Below, in pieces: positions 37,022-38,063 of a stretch of 38,063 bases of DNA. A program made the translations under genes and the position numbers. The notes under the pieces were generated by a model, which did no database searches, was not told the DNA's origin, and worked only from the letters and a program-made list of their open reading frames with translations. This DNA is from a virus. The DNA is taken from the IMG/VR virus record IMGVR_UViG_3300032223_000600, positions 1 through 38,063 of that record. The stretch is one strand, 5' to 3'. Numbering within the stretch: the stretch's first letter is position 1; every line of letters begins with the position of its first letter.

Positions 37022-38063
37022 TTATGGAGTGGTTGGGGTGCCCGTCATAAATAAACTTTCCCCGGTACTGGTTTGCCCTAAAAGAGAAGGAGCAGCCTGT
37101 GGCGCGGAGCGTCCGGTTATTGTAGCAATACTTTGCTGGAAAGCCTCATCCAATTTTGCGCGGTCTATAAGACCCAGACCCGCTAATTCACTAAGATGAT
37201 TATATACAGCCGTTTTATTAGTTCCGGTTAGGCTGTTATTTGCTATAGCTGTTTTAGCAGCTTCAAGTTTTAGGTCAGCATCGGCTTTCATCTGGGCAAT
37301 TTCCATTTGGCTCTTGTTTTGCAGTCCTTCTCTTTGCAGGCCAAATTCGCCTTGAATTTGTTCCGTACCAAACTTAGTGCCTCTTTCATAAACCTGTTCA
37401 CCCCGTTTCGCAGCAGCTGCAGCTTGTGCTTCGTGGAGTTTTTGCTGATTCTGTAGGACTAGGGTACCTGCCTGATGCCTAGACTCATAAGGGAGCATCA
37501 TTGATTTAAGATGCAGGGCGTCGATCTTATCCTGCATCTCGCCTTCTTCCTTGCCATGAATAGCAGAGGATTGTAAAGCGTTCATGATGCCCGCGCCGAC
37601 CCGCTCCTGACCATATCCACGAGTACCTAAGAAGCCACCCAACCCAGCAGCTATATCTTTAATAAGGTTGACATTCCCTTCATGGGCCATGCGCTTTTCA
37701 AGCTGCCCTTTAATTTCTGCTGAAACATCTGGCGGAACACCAAGGACTTTTTGAACATAGTTAATTTGGTCTTCGTAAGAAAGAGGGGACCCATCGGCTT
37801 TTTTAGGCGCTTCAAGCTCTTGTCTTGGTCGGGGCTGTTGTGGCTCAGACGTTGAAATTGTTTGCCTCCTTGTTGGGAGGATGGGCGTAGTTCCTGTAGA
37901 AGCCAAATCAAACTTAGGTAGTGGCGAGTTTGGCGACCGTTCCATATAGGAAAAATCCGGGGTTTGATTTGCTGTATCCAAAGCGTCTGAAAGCCCTGCA
38001 GCATCTATTGGAGATTGGCTACTATCATCAGCTACCGTGGGATTAGCCTCCCTTGCGCTACTA
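37022..38063 (-). CDS. Helical virion protein, 5' end outside window
   Basis: The frame stays open from its TAA at 37022 to the right edge (about 347 codons) with no early ATG, so the true start lies outside; a TTG at 37981 is only an inner candidate. The visible product is Ser/Pro-rich at first, then has GLGGFLGTRGYGQERVGAGI (a Gly-rich segment) and a long coiled-coil helix rich in Gln, Ala and Glu. It lies directly before the giant ejection protein, with a 15-base gap, and is likely another internal or ejection protein. Confidence 0.7.
   Translation of the reverse strand, partial: SSAREANPTVADDSSQSPIDAAGLSDALDTANQTPDFSYMERSPNSPLPKFDLASTGTTPILPTRRQTISTSEPQQPRPRQELEAPKKADGSPLSYEDQINYVQKVLGVPPDVSAEIKGQLEKRMAHEGNVNLIKDIAAGLGGFLGTRGYGQERVGAGIMNALQSSAIHGKEEGEMQDKIDALHLKSMMLPYESRHQAGTLVLQNQQKLHEAQAAAAAKRGEQVYERGTKFGTEQIQGEFGLQREGLQNKSQMEIAQMKADADLKLEAAKTAIANNSLTGTNKTAVYNHLSELAGLGLIDRAKLDEAFQQSIATITGRSAPQAAPSLLGQTSTGESLFMTGTPTTP

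Overview
This window is part of a tailed double-stranded DNA phage genome, most likely a lytic-type podovirus-like phage of a Gram-negative bacterium. The evidence is a complete head-packaging module, a giant internal-virion protein with a lambda-R-like transglycosylase domain, a phage replication module built on a family A DNA polymerase and a primase-helicase, Shine-Dalgarno-led tightly overlapping genes, and sigma-70-like promoters. I see no rRNA, tRNA, integrase, insertion sequence or host gene. The host cannot be named from the sequence.

Layout. (1) 1-8356, minus strand: the late head module read right to left: small terminase candidate, large terminase, a DUF3310 protein, portal, a 61-aa protein, a GroES-like co-chaperonin, a scaffold candidate, a 154-aa protein, a head decoration candidate, and the major capsid protein, which runs off the left edge. 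(2) 8357-8811: divergent promoter region. (3) 8812-10683, plus strand: small early genes separated by a repeated hairpin-plus-ribosome-site linker, interrupted by a gene-free stretch (9182-9740) holding a large imperfect inverted repeat that looks like an origin or control site. (4) 10746-12693: more small genes and a 337-aa unknown. (5) 12694-13253: four copies of a structured repeat, followed by a 199-aa protein with some RAMP (Cas7-like) character. (6) 13846-19901: about twenty small overlapping accessory genes, including wHTH/HTH regulators, small membrane or exported proteins and a patchwork of paralogues sharing N- and C-terminal cassettes. (7) 19908-30522: nucleotide and DNA metabolism: NrdB, VRR-NUC nuclease, DNA polymerase, Cas4/RecB-like Fe-S nuclease, HNH-like protein, SNF2 helicase, excisionase-like HTH, SSB-like protein, primase-helicase. 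(8) 30602-38063, minus strand: a 2134-aa ejection protein (transglycosylase + zincin + LPD38-like) and a partial helical virion protein.

The minus-strand late genes sit at both ends. If the genome is circular or circularly permuted, they form one late operon running leftwards from 8356 through the left edge, re-entering from the right edge and stopping at 30602. The tail genes would then lie outside this window. The plus-strand early/middle genes form the opposite arm, bounded by the divergent promoters at about 8.4-8.8 kb and a UUCG-loop terminator at 30.58 kb.

The points most worth a second look are the four-copy RNA-like repeat upstream of the possible RAMP protein, the 396-bp inverted-repeat locus, the 5-nt-loop hairpins placed close to predicted transcript starts, the polyvalent ejection protein, the Leu-type DNA polymerase, and NrdB without NrdA.
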